Source: CAYGAM01 sp964347915 (GTDB taxonomy: Archaea; Thermoproteota; Nitrososphaeria; Nitrososphaerales; Nitrosopumilaceae). From it: DNA of 55,233 nucleotides. Within the stretch, counting starts at the first letter, position 1. Every line of letters starts with the position of its first letter. The notes below the pieces were generated by a model. The model was not told where the DNA came from, made no database searches, and was given only the letters and a program-made list of their open reading frames with translations. Made by a program: the position numbers and the translations under genes. This document shows, piece after piece, positions 34,127 to 42,921 of this stretch. The DNA is taken from the NCBI GenBank assembly GCA_964347915.1, contig CAYGAM010000002.1, positions 1-55,233 of the forward strand, written 5' to 3'.

Positions 34127-35458
34127 ATGTTGAGCACCGTTCTGCGAATAGGAATTGACGACACGGACTCGCCGCGCGGCATGTGCACCACGTTTCTTGC
34201 ATACAAGATGGTGCACAGGCTGAAAAAGATGGGTGCAGAGTTTCTTGACTTTCCGTGGCTGATAAGATTCAATCCAAACATACCCTGGAAGACGCGCGGA
34301 AACGGCGCAGTCTCGCTGACAGTACGCACAGACGACGCTGACCGTGCAGAATCATCCCTTGCCGCCATGCTAGAGCAGTATTCCGATACCGCAAACGGCG
34401 CAAATCCTGGAATAGTATTTCTACGAAGCGAAATTCCAGAAGAGCTCCGCAGCCTGGCCAGTCTTGCCCTTTGGAGGCTGGTGAGGCGGGGCGATATCAG
34501 AAAGCTTCTTGGACGATGCGGCATAGAGCACCGATTTTTGGGCAGCGGGCAGGGGCTGGTGGGCGCAGCAGGGGCCGTCGGCTATTCGTTTGCGGATCAC
34601 ACAATGGAACTGCTAGGATACAGGGAAAAGCGCATGTTCGGCAAAAAGCGCAAAATATCGCCCGAAAGCGTGCGGGCCATGCAAGAGGCGCATCCCCAGA
34701 CCTTTAACAGCTATGATCAAAAGAGCGGCCGGGTGATGATTGCGCCGGCAGGACCGGATCCGGTACTGTATGGAATTCGGGGCGAGGATCCAGAGTCTCT
34801 TTTGTCCGCGTCAAGGATGCTGCAGGCGGGCGAGCCTCTTGCAGGATATCTGATCTTCAGGTCAAACCAGGGAACAGGCGATCATCTGCGGCGCGTCCTA
34901 AATCCAGGCGATCTGCGGGCGTACGATTCCGGTACGGTATCCGGAATCATAACCGGCCGTCCTGTTACGGGGCGTGGAGGAGACGTATTCTTCAACATCG
35001 CAGTCCAGAATAAATCTGTCTGCTGCGCCGTATACAAGGAGACCGGACTGACTCGCATAGCAAGGCATCTTGCTGCAGGAGACGTTGCTGAGATTGGGGG
35101 CGGCGTCAGGCGCGCGTCACCACTGCATCCCAGGACGCTGAATGCTGAGTTTCTGCGCGTACTCAAGCTTGCCAAGCATATTAGGACAGCAAATCCTGCA
35201 TGTCCCAAGTGCGGCAAGAGAATGAAGTCCAAGGGCAGAAAGCAGGGGTACAAGTGCGCCGCATGCGGCAAAAGGGCGGAGCGCAAGACGGCAGAACCGG
35301 TTCCAAGGAGCATAAAAGCCGGGCTGTACATTCCAGCCGCACCCGCGCAAAGGCACCTGACGCGCCCGCAAAAAAGGCTCGGCGTTGCGAATCATGCATC
35401 ATTTGATGCCGGGATGATGTGGTTTTACGAGCGAAATCAGCCAATTGAAGCGAGCTAA
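34127..35458 (+). CDS. tiaS: tRNA-Ile2 agmatinylcytidine synthetase TiaS
   Basis: 443 residues from ATG 34127. The N-terminus VLRIGIDDTDSPRGMCTTFL is the typical TiaS kinase-like start. The central part contains HRFLGSGQGLVGAAGAVGYS, followed by an OB-like domain and a C-terminal zinc ribbon (CPKCGKRMKSKGRKQGYKCA, then ACGK). The enzyme uses ATP to attach agmatine to C34 of tRNA-Ile(CAU), allowing AUA decoding. The frame extends to 34055, but that part overlaps the promoter, so 34127 is preferred. Confidence 0.93.
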   Translation: MLSTVLRIGIDDTDSPRGMCTTFLAYKMVHRLKKMGAEFLDFPWLIRFNPNIPWKTRGNGAVSLTVRTDDADRAESSLAAMLEQYSDTANGANPGIVFLRSEIPEELRSLASLALWRLVRRGDIRKLLGRCGIEHRFLGSGQGLVGAAGAVGYSFADHTMELLGYREKRMFGKKRKISPESVRAMQEAHPQTFNSYDQKSGRVMIAPAGPDPVLYGIRGEDPESLLSASRMLQAGEPLAGYLIFRSNQGTGDHLRRVLNPGDLRAYDSGTVSGIITGRPVTGRGGDVFFNIAVQNKSVCCAVYKETGLTRIARHLAAGDVAEIGGGVRRASPLHPRTLNAEFLRVLKLAKHIRTANPACPKCGKRMKSKGRKQGYKCAACGKRAERKTAEPVPRSIKAGLYIPAAPAQRHLTRPQKRLGVANHASFDAGMMWFYERNQPIEAS

Positions 35459-35716
35459 AGGCCAAGAACAAGAGCTAGGCGCAGCTGAAGCATCGCTAAA
35501 TCGCAGCTAATGACCGGACAGGCGGCCGTTCCAGGCGGATTTTGCTCAAGCTGGCACGGAATTATTTTCAACTTTGGATTTTAGCCAATCCTGACATTCT
35601 TCAAGAGCGGATGTGCGGGATTCATTCATGCTTGGGCAGGCTATTGCCAAAACCTGATCGACTATTTTGATTTATTTTCTCTTCTTTGGCGATTTTCTGA
35701 ACGCAGCCGGAACTGC

Positions 35717-36088
35717 TTAAGATTTGCTTTTTGGGATGGGCGGAACTTGTTGCAGGCTAGACAGGCTTCCTGATTCTGCAGATGCTTTGAATGCTGCCTG
35801 CCTTTCAAGTTCGGCTATCATTTTGGGGTATGCTTTGAGCCGCTCCTTGTAATATTCTGCGTTTATTCCCATGTCGATCCGAATCTGGATTTTTTTCTTG
35901 TATTTGTCATATTCGTTTTTGATTTCCTGGAGGGATTGGCTTTTTTCAGTTGCTGGCCGAATCTCTTCAAGATTGCCGTCAGGATCAAAAATTATTTTTT
36001 TTGCGCCTTGCGGAGTTTCAATTATGAATGTCGGCAATTCAAAGTCTGTGCGATCACGCAGGTTCAATTTACCACCATATCTATGCAT
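35717..36088 (-). CDS. Unknown charged helical protein next to an IS
   Basis: 123 residues, starting MHRYGGKLNLRDRTDFELPT. A short beta part (FIIETPQGAKKIIFDPDGNL) is followed by a long charged helix (LQEIKNEYDKYKKKIQIRID) and a Ser/Pro-rich tail. Not recognised. The IS at 36123 is inserted only 35 bases upstream of its start and has probably replaced its original promoter; AT-rich sequence at 36097-36110 remains but does not fit the 27-base rule. Confidence 0.55.
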   Translation of the reverse strand: MHRYGGKLNLRDRTDFELPTFIIETPQGAKKIIFDPDGNLEEIRPATEKSQSLQEIKNEYDKYKKKIQIRIDMGINAEYYKERLKAYPKMIAELERQAAFKASAESGSLSSLQQVPPIPKSKS

Positions 36089-36122
36089 ATAGTATTATAG
36101 ATAATAAGGATTTGTATCAGCC

Positions 36123-37424
36123 CAGCAGTTCAGCTTTTGTCCAACTTTGCTCAATTACTGTCAAATCTTGTCAACTTTTTTTGACCGGCATATTTATTGA
36201 CAAGGCGTACCTACCCTCCCTGTTGACTAGACAAAAAGGAGGGCAGATATGCAATGACGGTATAGGCTCTAGAGTGTTTAAACGATTCTGCGCCGCTCTG
36301 TCTGTTCTTGGTCTGCCCTTTTCTAACAGCAAGAATGCGCAGTATGGACTCATTGAGGCAGCCGCCATTATTGCTGCAATGTGTGAAAACAATCGCTATT
36401 TCAGAGGAGCGGCTGCATATCTTCAAAACGAAATGAGGTGTCCTCAAGCTGACTGGCTGCTACGCTTGATCAAAACGATTGATCCGGACAGCATGTCCGA
36501 GATATACGATAAAATGCTTTCTCGCAGCTTGAAGTCGGCATTAAAGTTCGTAGAAATCTATAACATTGGGCCAGTTACCATTGCAATAGACAAGCGTCTG
36601 ATTCCGCGGTACGACAAGCCTGCCGATATGAGACACAACATGACAAAAGGCAAGTCAGAACGCGGAACCTGCACTTTTGAAACATATATGACTGTCGATA
36701 TTGTTGCAGGGTTCACCAGGTTTAATCTTGCCTGCTGCAAGGTCGACCGGGGCCATTTTAATGACGAATTTGTGCGTAAAATCGTCCAGAAATGCATGAG
36801 AATGGGCATTCCAGTACGCATGGTTTTGCTGGACAGGGAATTTTATTCAGTAGCTGTTATGAAAACTCTGCGCGAGCTTGGCCAAAATTTCATAATGCCC
36901 GCAGTTCAAAACAAGGGCACAAACAGAGCAATCAAGGAACACCAGGAAGGAAAAAGAGGAGCCGTGTCCGAATATACAATGAAATCTCCGGACGGCATCA
37001 AATTTACGTTTAATTTTGTCATAGTATACAATGAAGAGGACGAAAAGTATTACACTTTTGCGACAAGCATCATGTGCCAAGATTCATCCGACATGCCGGA
37101 GTACGTTACCGAAGAATACAAGCACAGATGGGGAATTGAAACCGCGTACAGATGCCTAGAGCAGATGCGCCCGCACACCACCAGCAAGAATGCATCAGTC
37201 AGAATAATGCTGTTCTACATGACGCTGATTATGTACAATATTTGGATGCATGAAAGAGAAAAGATGGCGCCAGGCGTGCTCACATTGGACCTGATGCTTG
37301 GATATTTGATGAAGCTGGTTCGCTCACTGGACGAAATGTAGTGGGCTTGCGATCCTGGCGGCGGCTGACCACGATATCTGCTGGAAAATTGACTTATTGC
37401 TGCGGGACAAAAGCTGAACTACTG
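36123..37424 (+). mobile_element. Intact insertion sequence with 20-bp terminal inverted repeats
   Basis: The ends read CAGCAGTTCAGCTTTTGTCC (36123-36142) and, as reverse complement, the same with one mismatch (37405-37424). Length is 1302 bases, with one transposase. Flanks CAGCC and CAGGC match in four of five bases, so target duplication is possible but not exact. Confidence 0.88.
36181..37341 (+). CDS. DDE transposase (IS4/IS1634-like)
   Basis: 386 residues from TTG 36181. The catalytic residues appear in order: Asp in VTIAIDKRLIPRY, Asp in VRMVLLDREFYS, Glu in YKHRWGIETAYRCLEQMRPH (a YREK-like motif). An N-terminal helical DNA-binding part precedes the RNase H-like core. The frame is open without defects, so the enzyme may be active. 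The frame extends to 36028, across the terminal repeat and into the neighbouring gene, so the start lies within the element; no in-frame ATG exists before 36379, hence TTG. Confidence 0.88.
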   Translation: MTGIFIDKAYLPSLLTRQKGGQICNDGIGSRVFKRFCAALSVLGLPFSNSKNAQYGLIEAAAIIAAMCENNRYFRGAAAYLQNEMRCPQADWLLRLIKTIDPDSMSEIYDKMLSRSLKSALKFVEIYNIGPVTIAIDKRLIPRYDKPADMRHNMTKGKSERGTCTFETYMTVDIVAGFTRFNLACCKVDRGHFNDEFVRKIVQKCMRMGIPVRMVLLDREFYSVAVMKTLRELGQNFIMPAVQNKGTNRAIKEHQEGKRGAVSEYTMKSPDGIKFTFNFVIVYNEEDEKYYTFATSIMCQDSSDMPEYVTEEYKHRWGIETAYRCLEQMRPHTTSKNASVRIMLFYMTLIMYNIWMHEREKMAPGVLTLDLMLGYLMKLVRSLDEM

Positions 37425-37463
37425 CAGGCGCACGCGCGCCTGCATCTGCGGGATGACAAAGTA

Positions 37464-37572
37464 TAGCGGGGAGTAGATTTGAACTACTGGTTTGCGGGTC
37501 TCCCATGCCTGGATTATGAGCCCGCCGGGATGACTTTGTCCTATATGCCAAGTCTGACTTCCCCACCCCGCT
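37464..37572 (-). tRNA. Initiator tRNA-Met (CAT) with a 37/38 intron and an oversized D-loop
   Basis: Acceptor AGCGGGG/CCCCGCT has the A1-U72 pair of initiators, T arm AGTAG/CTACT, anticodon stem GCGGG/CCCGC. The loop CTCATA-A is split by a 15-base intron at 37500-37514 (canonical position 37/38). The D stem GGGA/TCCC encloses 29 bases (37531-37559) instead of about 11, with internal pairing GACTT/AAGTC, which suggests a second, non-canonical intron of about 18 bases. Exact second boundaries are not determined. Confidence 0.92.
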
Positions 37573-37594
37573 AAGATAGAATTGCATGCCGGCC

Positions 37595-37602
37595 GTATAT
37601 AC
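37595..37602 (-). promoter_or_regulatory. TATA box of the initiator tRNA
   Basis: GTATATAC centred 26-27 bases before the 5' end at 37572. Confidence 0.65.
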
Positions 37603-37992
37603 GCTTTATTAAAACAGGAGCTGGAAGTCTGCATCCGGCCTGCTCCGCCCAGGCTGCGGCATGCCGGCATGCCGCTGTACTCTTGCGCCGTGCCATGGCA
37701 TGAGCCCGCCATGAGCATGCTGGGTCGTGGGCTTGATTCGCATCTGGCACGCGCGGGCCTGCAGGATGCCGCCGCGCCTGGGCGCCGGCCAAAGCGCCGC
37801 CGGCAGAGCGCGCGCCCCATTCGCACCGCCGCGCCTACGTCAATTGCAGGCGTCATGCCTGCCGCCGCGCCCCGCATCCAGTGCCGCAGGACAAGGCGGC
37901 GTGCAGACCAAGGAACGCAATATATTGCGAGTCTCTGCGCGCTTGAAGGTAAATATGATCCGAGGCGCATGCGTACCGTATTGAATAAGAGG
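37603..37992. other. GC-rich spacer before the sugar dehydrogenase
   Basis: The dehydrogenase frame is open back to 37582, but this part is Arg/Pro-rich and crosses the tRNA promoter. A TATA-like GTAAATATG at 37949-37957 marks the real promoter. Confidence 0.5.
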
Positions 37993-39066
37993 ATGAGGAT
38001 CATGGCAATAGCCGGAGCTGCCGCAGCATCAGTTCTCATTCTCGTATCGCCTTCAGAGCCTATTCCTTTGCCGTCCCCGACCCCGCCGGAACAGGACAGG
38101 CCGGTAGAAATTCTAGCCTCCAGCCTGGACAAGCCCAGGAGCATAACGTCTGCCGACGGCAGAATCTTCCTTACAGAAAAAGACGGCAGGATTCGAGTAA
38201 TAGAGAACGGCACGCTTCTTGAAAAGCCGCTTGCTACTCTGCGGGCCGCCGACGCATTTGACGGCGGACTTTTGGGAATTGCAGCTCATCCCGACTTTGA
38301 ATCAAACCATCTGCTGTACGTTTATCTCACGTATGCGGAAGACGGCCAGCTGTGGAACAGGATTATGAGAATAACCGAGTCAGAAAACAGGCTGGCCGAT
38401 GCGGATACGATACTTGACGGCATTCCAGGATCGCCGTTCAGCAACGGCGGCGCCTTGGAGTTTGGACCTGACGGCAAGCTGTACATTGGCACAGGCTCGA
38501 TCTCAGATTCGCTGCACCTCTCGCAGAGCCCCGACTCGCTTGCGGGAAAGATCTTGCGCATAAACGACGACGGCAGCATTCCCGACGACAATCCATCGCC
38601 CGGCTCAATAGTATATGCAAGCGGGCTGCGAAATCCGCAGGGCATTGCATGGAGCGGCGAGCAGATGCTTGTATCTGACAGGGGGCCTACAAAGAATGAC
38701 GAGATAAACCTGGTCAGTCCAGGCGGCAACTTTGGCTGGCCGCCCCAGGAATGCCAGGGCATTGCCGGCTTTGAGAATGCCACAGTATGCTACGATCCTG
38801 CAATTGAGATCGGCGGCATTGCATACTATGAAGAGGACAGGCTGCCGATACAGGACAGGCTCATCGTGGCATCGCTGCGCGCAATCAGCCTTTTTGAGAT
38901 CGACCCGGATCAGGGAATCGACTCGCAAAAGACCGTACTCAGCGGCCTGGGCAGGATTCGCGACGTGCATGAAGACGACGGCTACCTGTATGTAATTACG
39001 TCAAATACGGACGGCAAGGGCTTTCCGGACAGCAGCGACGACAGGCTGGTGAGAATAGCACGGTAA
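37993..39066 (+). CDS. Secreted PQQ-type sugar dehydrogenase (six-blade propeller)
   Basis: 357 residues from ATG 37993. A signal sequence (MRIMAIAGAAAASVLILVSP) and Pro-rich linker lead to the propeller: LDKPRSITSADGRIFLTEKD, GGLLGIAAHPDFESNHLLYV (the conserved GLLG...HPDF motif), GSLAGKILRIND-like, GLRNPQGIAW and GNFGWP. The family oxidises sugars outside the cell with PQQ. A TATA-like box at 37949-37957 would start transcripts near 37980; TTG 37981 is the leaderless alternative. Its stop TAA overlaps the first codons of the HMG-CoA reductase frame. Confidence 0.88.
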   Translation: MRIMAIAGAAAASVLILVSPSEPIPLPSPTPPEQDRPVEILASSLDKPRSITSADGRIFLTEKDGRIRVIENGTLLEKPLATLRAADAFDGGLLGIAAHPDFESNHLLYVYLTYAEDGQLWNRIMRITESENRLADADTILDGIPGSPFSNGGALEFGPDGKLYIGTGSISDSLHLSQSPDSLAGKILRINDDGSIPDDNPSPGSIVYASGLRNPQGIAWSGEQMLVSDRGPTKNDEINLVSPGGNFGWPPQECQGIAGFENATVCYDPAIEIGGIAYYEEDRLPIQDRLIVASLRAISLFEIDPDQGIDSQKTVLSGLGRIRDVHEDDGYLYVITSNTDGKGFPDSSDDRLVRIAR

Positions 39067-40316
39067 ACTCGGCCATTCCGGGACTCTTCAAGAAAAGCCG
39101 CGCGGAGCGGCTGAGAATACTGAAAGAGTCGTGCGGACTGAGAGACGATGATATCCGAATCATTGCAGAATGCACTGGAGGGCTGGCATTTGAGAGGGCT
39201 GATGCAATGATAGAGAACGCGGTGGGAACGTTTGCGCTTCCGATGGGAATCGCCACCAACTTTCGAATAAACGGACAGGATCGCCTGATCCCAATGGTCA
39301 TTGAAGAGCCGTCCGTGGTAGCAGCCGCATCAAAGGGAGCAAAGGATGCAAGAGTGCGGGGAGGATTTGCGGCAAGCGCGGACAGTCCGTGCAGCATAGG
39401 ACAGATACAGGTTTTGGACGCTGATGAGAATGCCGAGTCCCGCATTGGCGAGTCTGCTGAAAGGATACTGAGCCTGGCAAACAGGCAGAGCCAAACGCTG
39501 TCCGAGCTTGGCAGAGGGGCAAAGTCGGTATCCTGCCGAAAGATCAAAACGGACGAAAAAGAGATGCTGATAGTCGAACTCTTTGTAGATGTAGGGGATG
39601 CAATGGGGGCGAACATTACAAATTCAATGTGCGAGGCCGTATCATCCCTGATTGAAGAGATTTCCGGAGGTTCGGTTCTTTTGAGAATACTGTCGAATTA
39701 TGCGACGCAGAGAATGGTTGAAGCGTCTGCAGTATTTGCCAGGGATGCGGTAGGCGGAGACGACACCGTAGGGCGGATCATTGACGCGTACCAGTTTGCC
39801 AAGCACGATATCTACAGGGCTGTTACGCACAACAAGGGCATAATGAACGGAATCGTATCTGTTGCAAACGCAACAGGTCAGGACGGCAGGGCAATTGAGG
39901 CAGCGGCTCATGCATATGCGTCGCACGGCGGACGCTACGCTTCGCTTACGGAATGGTCAAGGAATGAGGCGGGCGACCTTGTAGGAAGGCTGAAAATTCC
40001 AATGGCAGTGGGCACGGTAGGCGGCATAACAAAGGCGCATCCCATGGCCCAAGCCTCGCTTAGGATACTGGGAGCCGCGTCCGCGGGCGATCTTGCATGC
40101 GTGCTGGGCGCGGTGGGGCTTGCGCAAAACTACAGCGCGATGCGCGCGCTTGCAACAGACGGAATACAAAAAGGGCACATGGCGCTGCACGCGCGCAATC
40201 TGGCAGCAGCTGCTGGCGCCGATCCATCCAGAATAGACGATATAGCAGGAGCAATGATATCAGAAGGCAACATTACGTCCGCCAGAGCGAAAGAGCTGGC
40301 CCAAGGCGTTAAATAA
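39063..40316 (+). CDS. hmgA: HMG-CoA reductase, no canonical start codon for the conserved N-terminus
   Basis: The family fingerprints are present: ENAVGTFALPMGIATNF, EEPSVVAAASKGAK, DVGDAMGANITNSM, and GTVGGITKAHP. It makes mevalonate for isoprenoid lipids. Conserved-looking N-terminal sequence (NSAIPGLFKKSRAERLRILK) lies in frame before the first ATG (39207), but no ATG, GTG or TTG precedes it; only GTA at 39063 is placed where a start is expected, in a GTAA overlap with the upstream stop. So translation starts at a non-canonical codon, a base is wrong, or the protein is shortened by 48 residues. Looks class II-like. Confidence 0.88.
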   Translation, partial: VNSAIPGLFKKSRAERLRILKESCGLRDDDIRIIAECTGGLAFERADAMIENAVGTFALPMGIATNFRINGQDRLIPMVIEEPSVVAAASKGAKDARVRGGFAASADSPCSIGQIQVLDADENAESRIGESAERILSLANRQSQTLSELGRGAKSVSCRKIKTDEKEMLIVELFVDVGDAMGANITNSMCEAVSSLIEEISGGSVLLRILSNYATQRMVEASAVFARDAVGGDDTVGRIIDAYQFAKHDIYRAVTHNKGIMNGIVSVANATGQDGRAIEAAAHAYASHGGRYASLTEWSRNEAGDLVGRLKIPMAVGTVGGITKAHPMAQASLRILGAASAGDLACVLGAVGLAQNYSAMRALATDGIQKGHMALHARNLAAAAGADPSRIDDIAGAMISEGNITSARAKELAQGVK

Positions 40317-40337
40317 TTGCCGGCGGCTCTTGTGACT

Positions 40338-40823
40338 ATGGACAAGATTGCCGCAGCGCTCTCCGGCATCCTGGGCAGCCGCGCCGCGCAGTCGCTTATA
40401 GTCTTCGGACTGCTGATGTATCCTGCTGTCTATGTGCACGAATACGGACACGCTGCCGTATGCGAATATTACAATCTTGATTACGAGATAAACTGGGAAG
40501 CATTGTCCATATCATGTCCTGGCATGCCGCATCACGCGCTGCCGTACTATTGGGCCGCCGGAGGAGTAATTGCCGCAGCAGTATTCTCTCTGGGGGCGGT
40601 TCCGGCAGCTGTGCATGGGCGGACAGGCATAATGATTGGAGTCATTGCAGTCTGCTGGTCGCAGCTATTCAACGCCGCGCTTGAGACATTTGCCCACGCA
40701 TGGTACGTTGCAGAACGCGAACCCGCCCAGGCGCTCGCAATGCTCTTCTCCATATCCGTCCTTGTATTCCTGTGGAGCAGGTACGGGATTTTACGCCGCA
40801 GAGAAAACATCAGGACGCGCTGA
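40338..40823 (+). CDS. Membrane protein with HEYGH motif
   Basis: 161 residues with four or so hydrophobic segments. The motif YVHEYGHAAVCEYY (about residues 33-46, within the first half) resembles the HExxH zinc-binding site of M50-type intramembrane proteases, but the second metal-ligand motif (NxxPxxxxDG) is not seen. It could be a minimal metalloprotease relative or a non-catalytic membrane protein. It follows HMG-CoA reductase by 21 bases and is likely in the same operon. An upstream TTG at 40317 is possible. Confidence 0.7.
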   Translation: MDKIAAALSGILGSRAAQSLIVFGLLMYPAVYVHEYGHAAVCEYYNLDYEINWEALSISCPGMPHHALPYYWAAGGVIAAAVFSLGAVPAAVHGRTGIMIGVIAVCWSQLFNAALETFAHAWYVAEREPAQALAMLFSISVLVFLWSRYGILRRRENIRTR

Positions 40824-40850
40824 GGCGATGCCTGAAGCATTGCCGCTGCA

Positions 40851-41132
40851 TTATTCCGCAATTACGTCGTAAATTTTGGGCGCGGGCAGCATCTCCATGA
40901 ATTCAACTGCCCTGGCATGAAGCCGTCCGTGCTCTGGACTCTGGCGCATGGCCTCAAATGTCTGCCGGCTTTGATGTTCTACGATGATTCTGTGCGAACC
41001 GTCGGGAGCCTTTAGCAGCCTTCTTGACATGAATCCTGAAATTTTGGACAATTCCTTGTTTGATTCTTCAAACCATGCCTTAAACTCAGACTCAACTCCC
41101 TCCTTTAGCTTGATATCGGCTATCACTATCAT
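40851..41132 (-). CDS. ABM-type (dimeric alpha/beta barrel) small protein
   Basis: 93 residues: MIVIADIKLKEGVESEFKAW, then SGFMSRRLLKAPDGSHRIIV, EHQSRQTFEAMRQSPEHGRL. This pattern of strand, helix, and strand with F-x-A-M-R is typical of antibiotic biosynthesis monooxygenase-like domains, which often act in stress or heme chemistry. A TATA-like box (GCATTTAATTC, 41154-41164) is centred 27 bases before ATG 41132. Single-gene unit convergent to the HEYGH gene. Confidence 0.82.
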   Translation of the reverse strand: MIVIADIKLKEGVESEFKAWFEESNKELSKISGFMSRRLLKAPDGSHRIIVEHQSRQTFEAMRQSPEHGRLHARAVEFMEMLPAPKIYDVIAE

Positions 41133-41290
41133 GCTGTACGGCGCGCGCAGGATGCATTTAATTCATTTTTTTCTACGATGCTGTAATTATTTCTTGAAAC
41201 ATCTTGAGAATTTGATCGGCGGCGCGGCGCCAAAGCCGCGTAGTATGTCCTGTACCAGCGCATCTGAGCCTGCATGCCTGTACTGGAGCA

Positions 41291-41426
41291 CTGTACCCTG
41301 TACCATGTACCCTGTACCCTGTACAGCAGGCACTGTACGCTATTGCTTGCGCGCCGCCGCTTGCATGATGCACCATGTGCGACAAACCCCGTACAATACG
41401 CCCCGTGCAATGAACTCTGTACGGCG
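41291..41426. repeat. Second GTACC heptad array with 14-bp continuation
   Basis: 41291-41339 divides into seven units of 7 (CTGTACC, CTGTACC, ATGTACC, CTGTACC, CTGTACA, GCAGGCA, CTGTACG). Further on, 41385-41426 has three units of 14 (CCCCGTACAATACG and variants). Single copies CTGTACC/T also lie at 41250 and 41278. Confidence 0.85.
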
Positions 41427-41434
41427 CATAATCG

Positions 41435-41445
41435 GATTAAAATAC
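41435..41445 (+). promoter_or_regulatory. TATA box of the PPK2 gene
   Basis: GATTAAAATAC centred 29 bases before TTG 41469; nine bases after the end of the repeat array. Confidence 0.6.
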
Positions 41446-41468
41446 GAGTATATTCCTTCTCAAAGCAA

Positions 41469-42281
41469 TTGAAGATAAATCCGTCTGACTTTGTTGTCAA
41501 GCCCGGCTCCAAGCCCAAGCTGAGCAGAATTGATACAGAGTACGAAGGCGACCTGCAAAAGGAGCAGTCCAGAGAGGAGCTCGGCAGCCTCCATAAAAGA
41601 ATGTCCGATCTTCAGTACAAACTGCATGCGCAAAAAACGCAGTCGCTGCTGATAGTGCTTCAGGCAATGGATGCAGGAGGCAAGGATGGAACCATAAGAA
41701 ATGTGATGCACGGCTTTAATCCGCAGGGTTGCAGGGTATCGCCGTTTCGCGCGCCAACAGAAGAAGAGCTGGCGCACGACTTTTTATGGCGCGTCCACAA
41801 GAATGTTCCGGCAAGGGGCGAGATTGGAATATTCAACAGATCGCACTATGGCGATGTCCTGGTAGTGCGAGTGCACAATCTTGTGCCAAGGCGGCAGTGG
41901 TCAAAGAGATACGAGCACATCAACGCTTTTGAAAAGGCGCTTAGCGATGAGGGCGTCAGGATTATCAAATTTTACCTGCACATAAGCAAAACAGAGCAGA
42001 TGCACAGGCTTACCGAACGCATTGACGATCCAGCCAAGCACTGGAAGATAGGCGAGGCCGACTTTAAGGAGAGAAAGCATTGGAACAAATACATGCATGC
42101 CTATGAGCAGGCGTTTGAAAAATGCAGCACAAAATGGGCGCCATGGTATATCGTTCCGTCTGACAAAAAATGGTACCGCAACTTGGTTGTAGCAAGCATC
42201 ATAACAAGCACGCTTGAAGACATGAAGCCAAGGTTTCCGACATCGGCAACGCCTGCAGACAAGTCCCTCCTTGAGGAATGA
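41469..42281 (+). CDS. ppk2: Polyphosphate kinase 2 family enzyme
   Basis: 270 residues from TTG 41469. Walker A-like DAGGKDGT (68-75), the loop FNRSHYGDVLVVRVHN, the lid region LHISKTEQMHRLTERIDDPA and WAPWYIVPSDKKWYRNL identify PPK2. It transfers phosphate between polyphosphate and a nucleotide; whether it prefers NMP or NDP is not read. The frame continues upstream to 41274 through the heptad array, but the TATA box places the start at TTG 41469. Confidence 0.93.
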   Translation: MKINPSDFVVKPGSKPKLSRIDTEYEGDLQKEQSREELGSLHKRMSDLQYKLHAQKTQSLLIVLQAMDAGGKDGTIRNVMHGFNPQGCRVSPFRAPTEEELAHDFLWRVHKNVPARGEIGIFNRSHYGDVLVVRVHNLVPRRQWSKRYEHINAFEKALSDEGVRIIKFYLHISKTEQMHRLTERIDDPAKHWKIGEADFKERKHWNKYMHAYEQAFEKCSTKWAPWYIVPSDKKWYRNLVVASIITSTLEDMKPRFPTSATPADKSLLEE

Positions 42282-42577
42282 TGGCATCATGCCGCGCCGC
42301 CTCTAAACTCCTTTCTGCATCGAATGCGTGACCGTGCAGGCATTTGGACTCTCTGGATATTCGGACACCGTATTTTTTTGCGCGTTGCCGCGCGTATTTG
42401 CGCGCAGCAAATATTCTGACTGCGCGCCCTTTGCAGGAGCATGCTGTACTTGGCAGCACCTTTGCAAATTTGATGCGAATCACATCCTGCGCTAATCATG
42501 CGCGGCGCCGGTGTTGTTGTGCTCAAATCGCACCAGGCGCTCACTAACAATAAATATCAGAAAATGAAATTGCTGGC
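42282..42577. other. Spacer with promoter of the next gene
   Basis: Only the TATA-like AATAAATATC at 42549-42558, centred 25 bases before ATG 42578, is recognised. Confidence 0.55.
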
Positions 42578-42880
42578 ATGGCCACTGTCATAATAATTCC
42601 AATAGCCGTGATTGCAGCAGTATCGCTTGCGGCATACCTGCTGTACAAATTTGTAATTTATGACAGCATGTGCCGCATGTCGGTGGACAAAACGCTCCGG
42701 CGATACAGCATCAAAAAGACGCAGTTTCAGATAGTGCAAGAGTACTATGAGAACAGGGGTGAGCATCCGTCGAATCGGGAGATTCGCAGCAGGATGAAAT
42801 ACTATCGGCAAAAGGAGCCGGATCAGTTTCTTGCAATGTACGAAGCAGTAAGGGACGCGCGCCAAAAGAGGCAGGGCTAG
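42578..42880 (+). CDS. Small single-pass membrane protein
   Basis: 100 residues. One N-terminal membrane helix (IIIPIAVIAAVSLAAYLLYK) is followed by a basic cytosolic domain with SIKKTQFQIVQEYYENRGEH, which resembles a short helix-turn-helix or coiled coil. Leaderless ATG with a clear TATA box. Function unknown; no neighbour in an operon. Confidence 0.72.
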   Translation: MATVIIIPIAVIAAVSLAAYLLYKFVIYDSMCRMSVDKTLRRYSIKKTQFQIVQEYYENRGEHPSNREIRSRMKYYRQKEPDQFLAMYEAVRDARQKRQG

Positions 42881-42921
42881 AGCGAGCCAATCCGTTCGCA
42901 GCAATGCCGCAAGGCAGATTG

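Noticed and set aside
41274..41468. Longer N-terminus of PPK2
   Set aside because: It is encoded by the heptad array; the TATA box between array and TTG 41469 places the start downstream.
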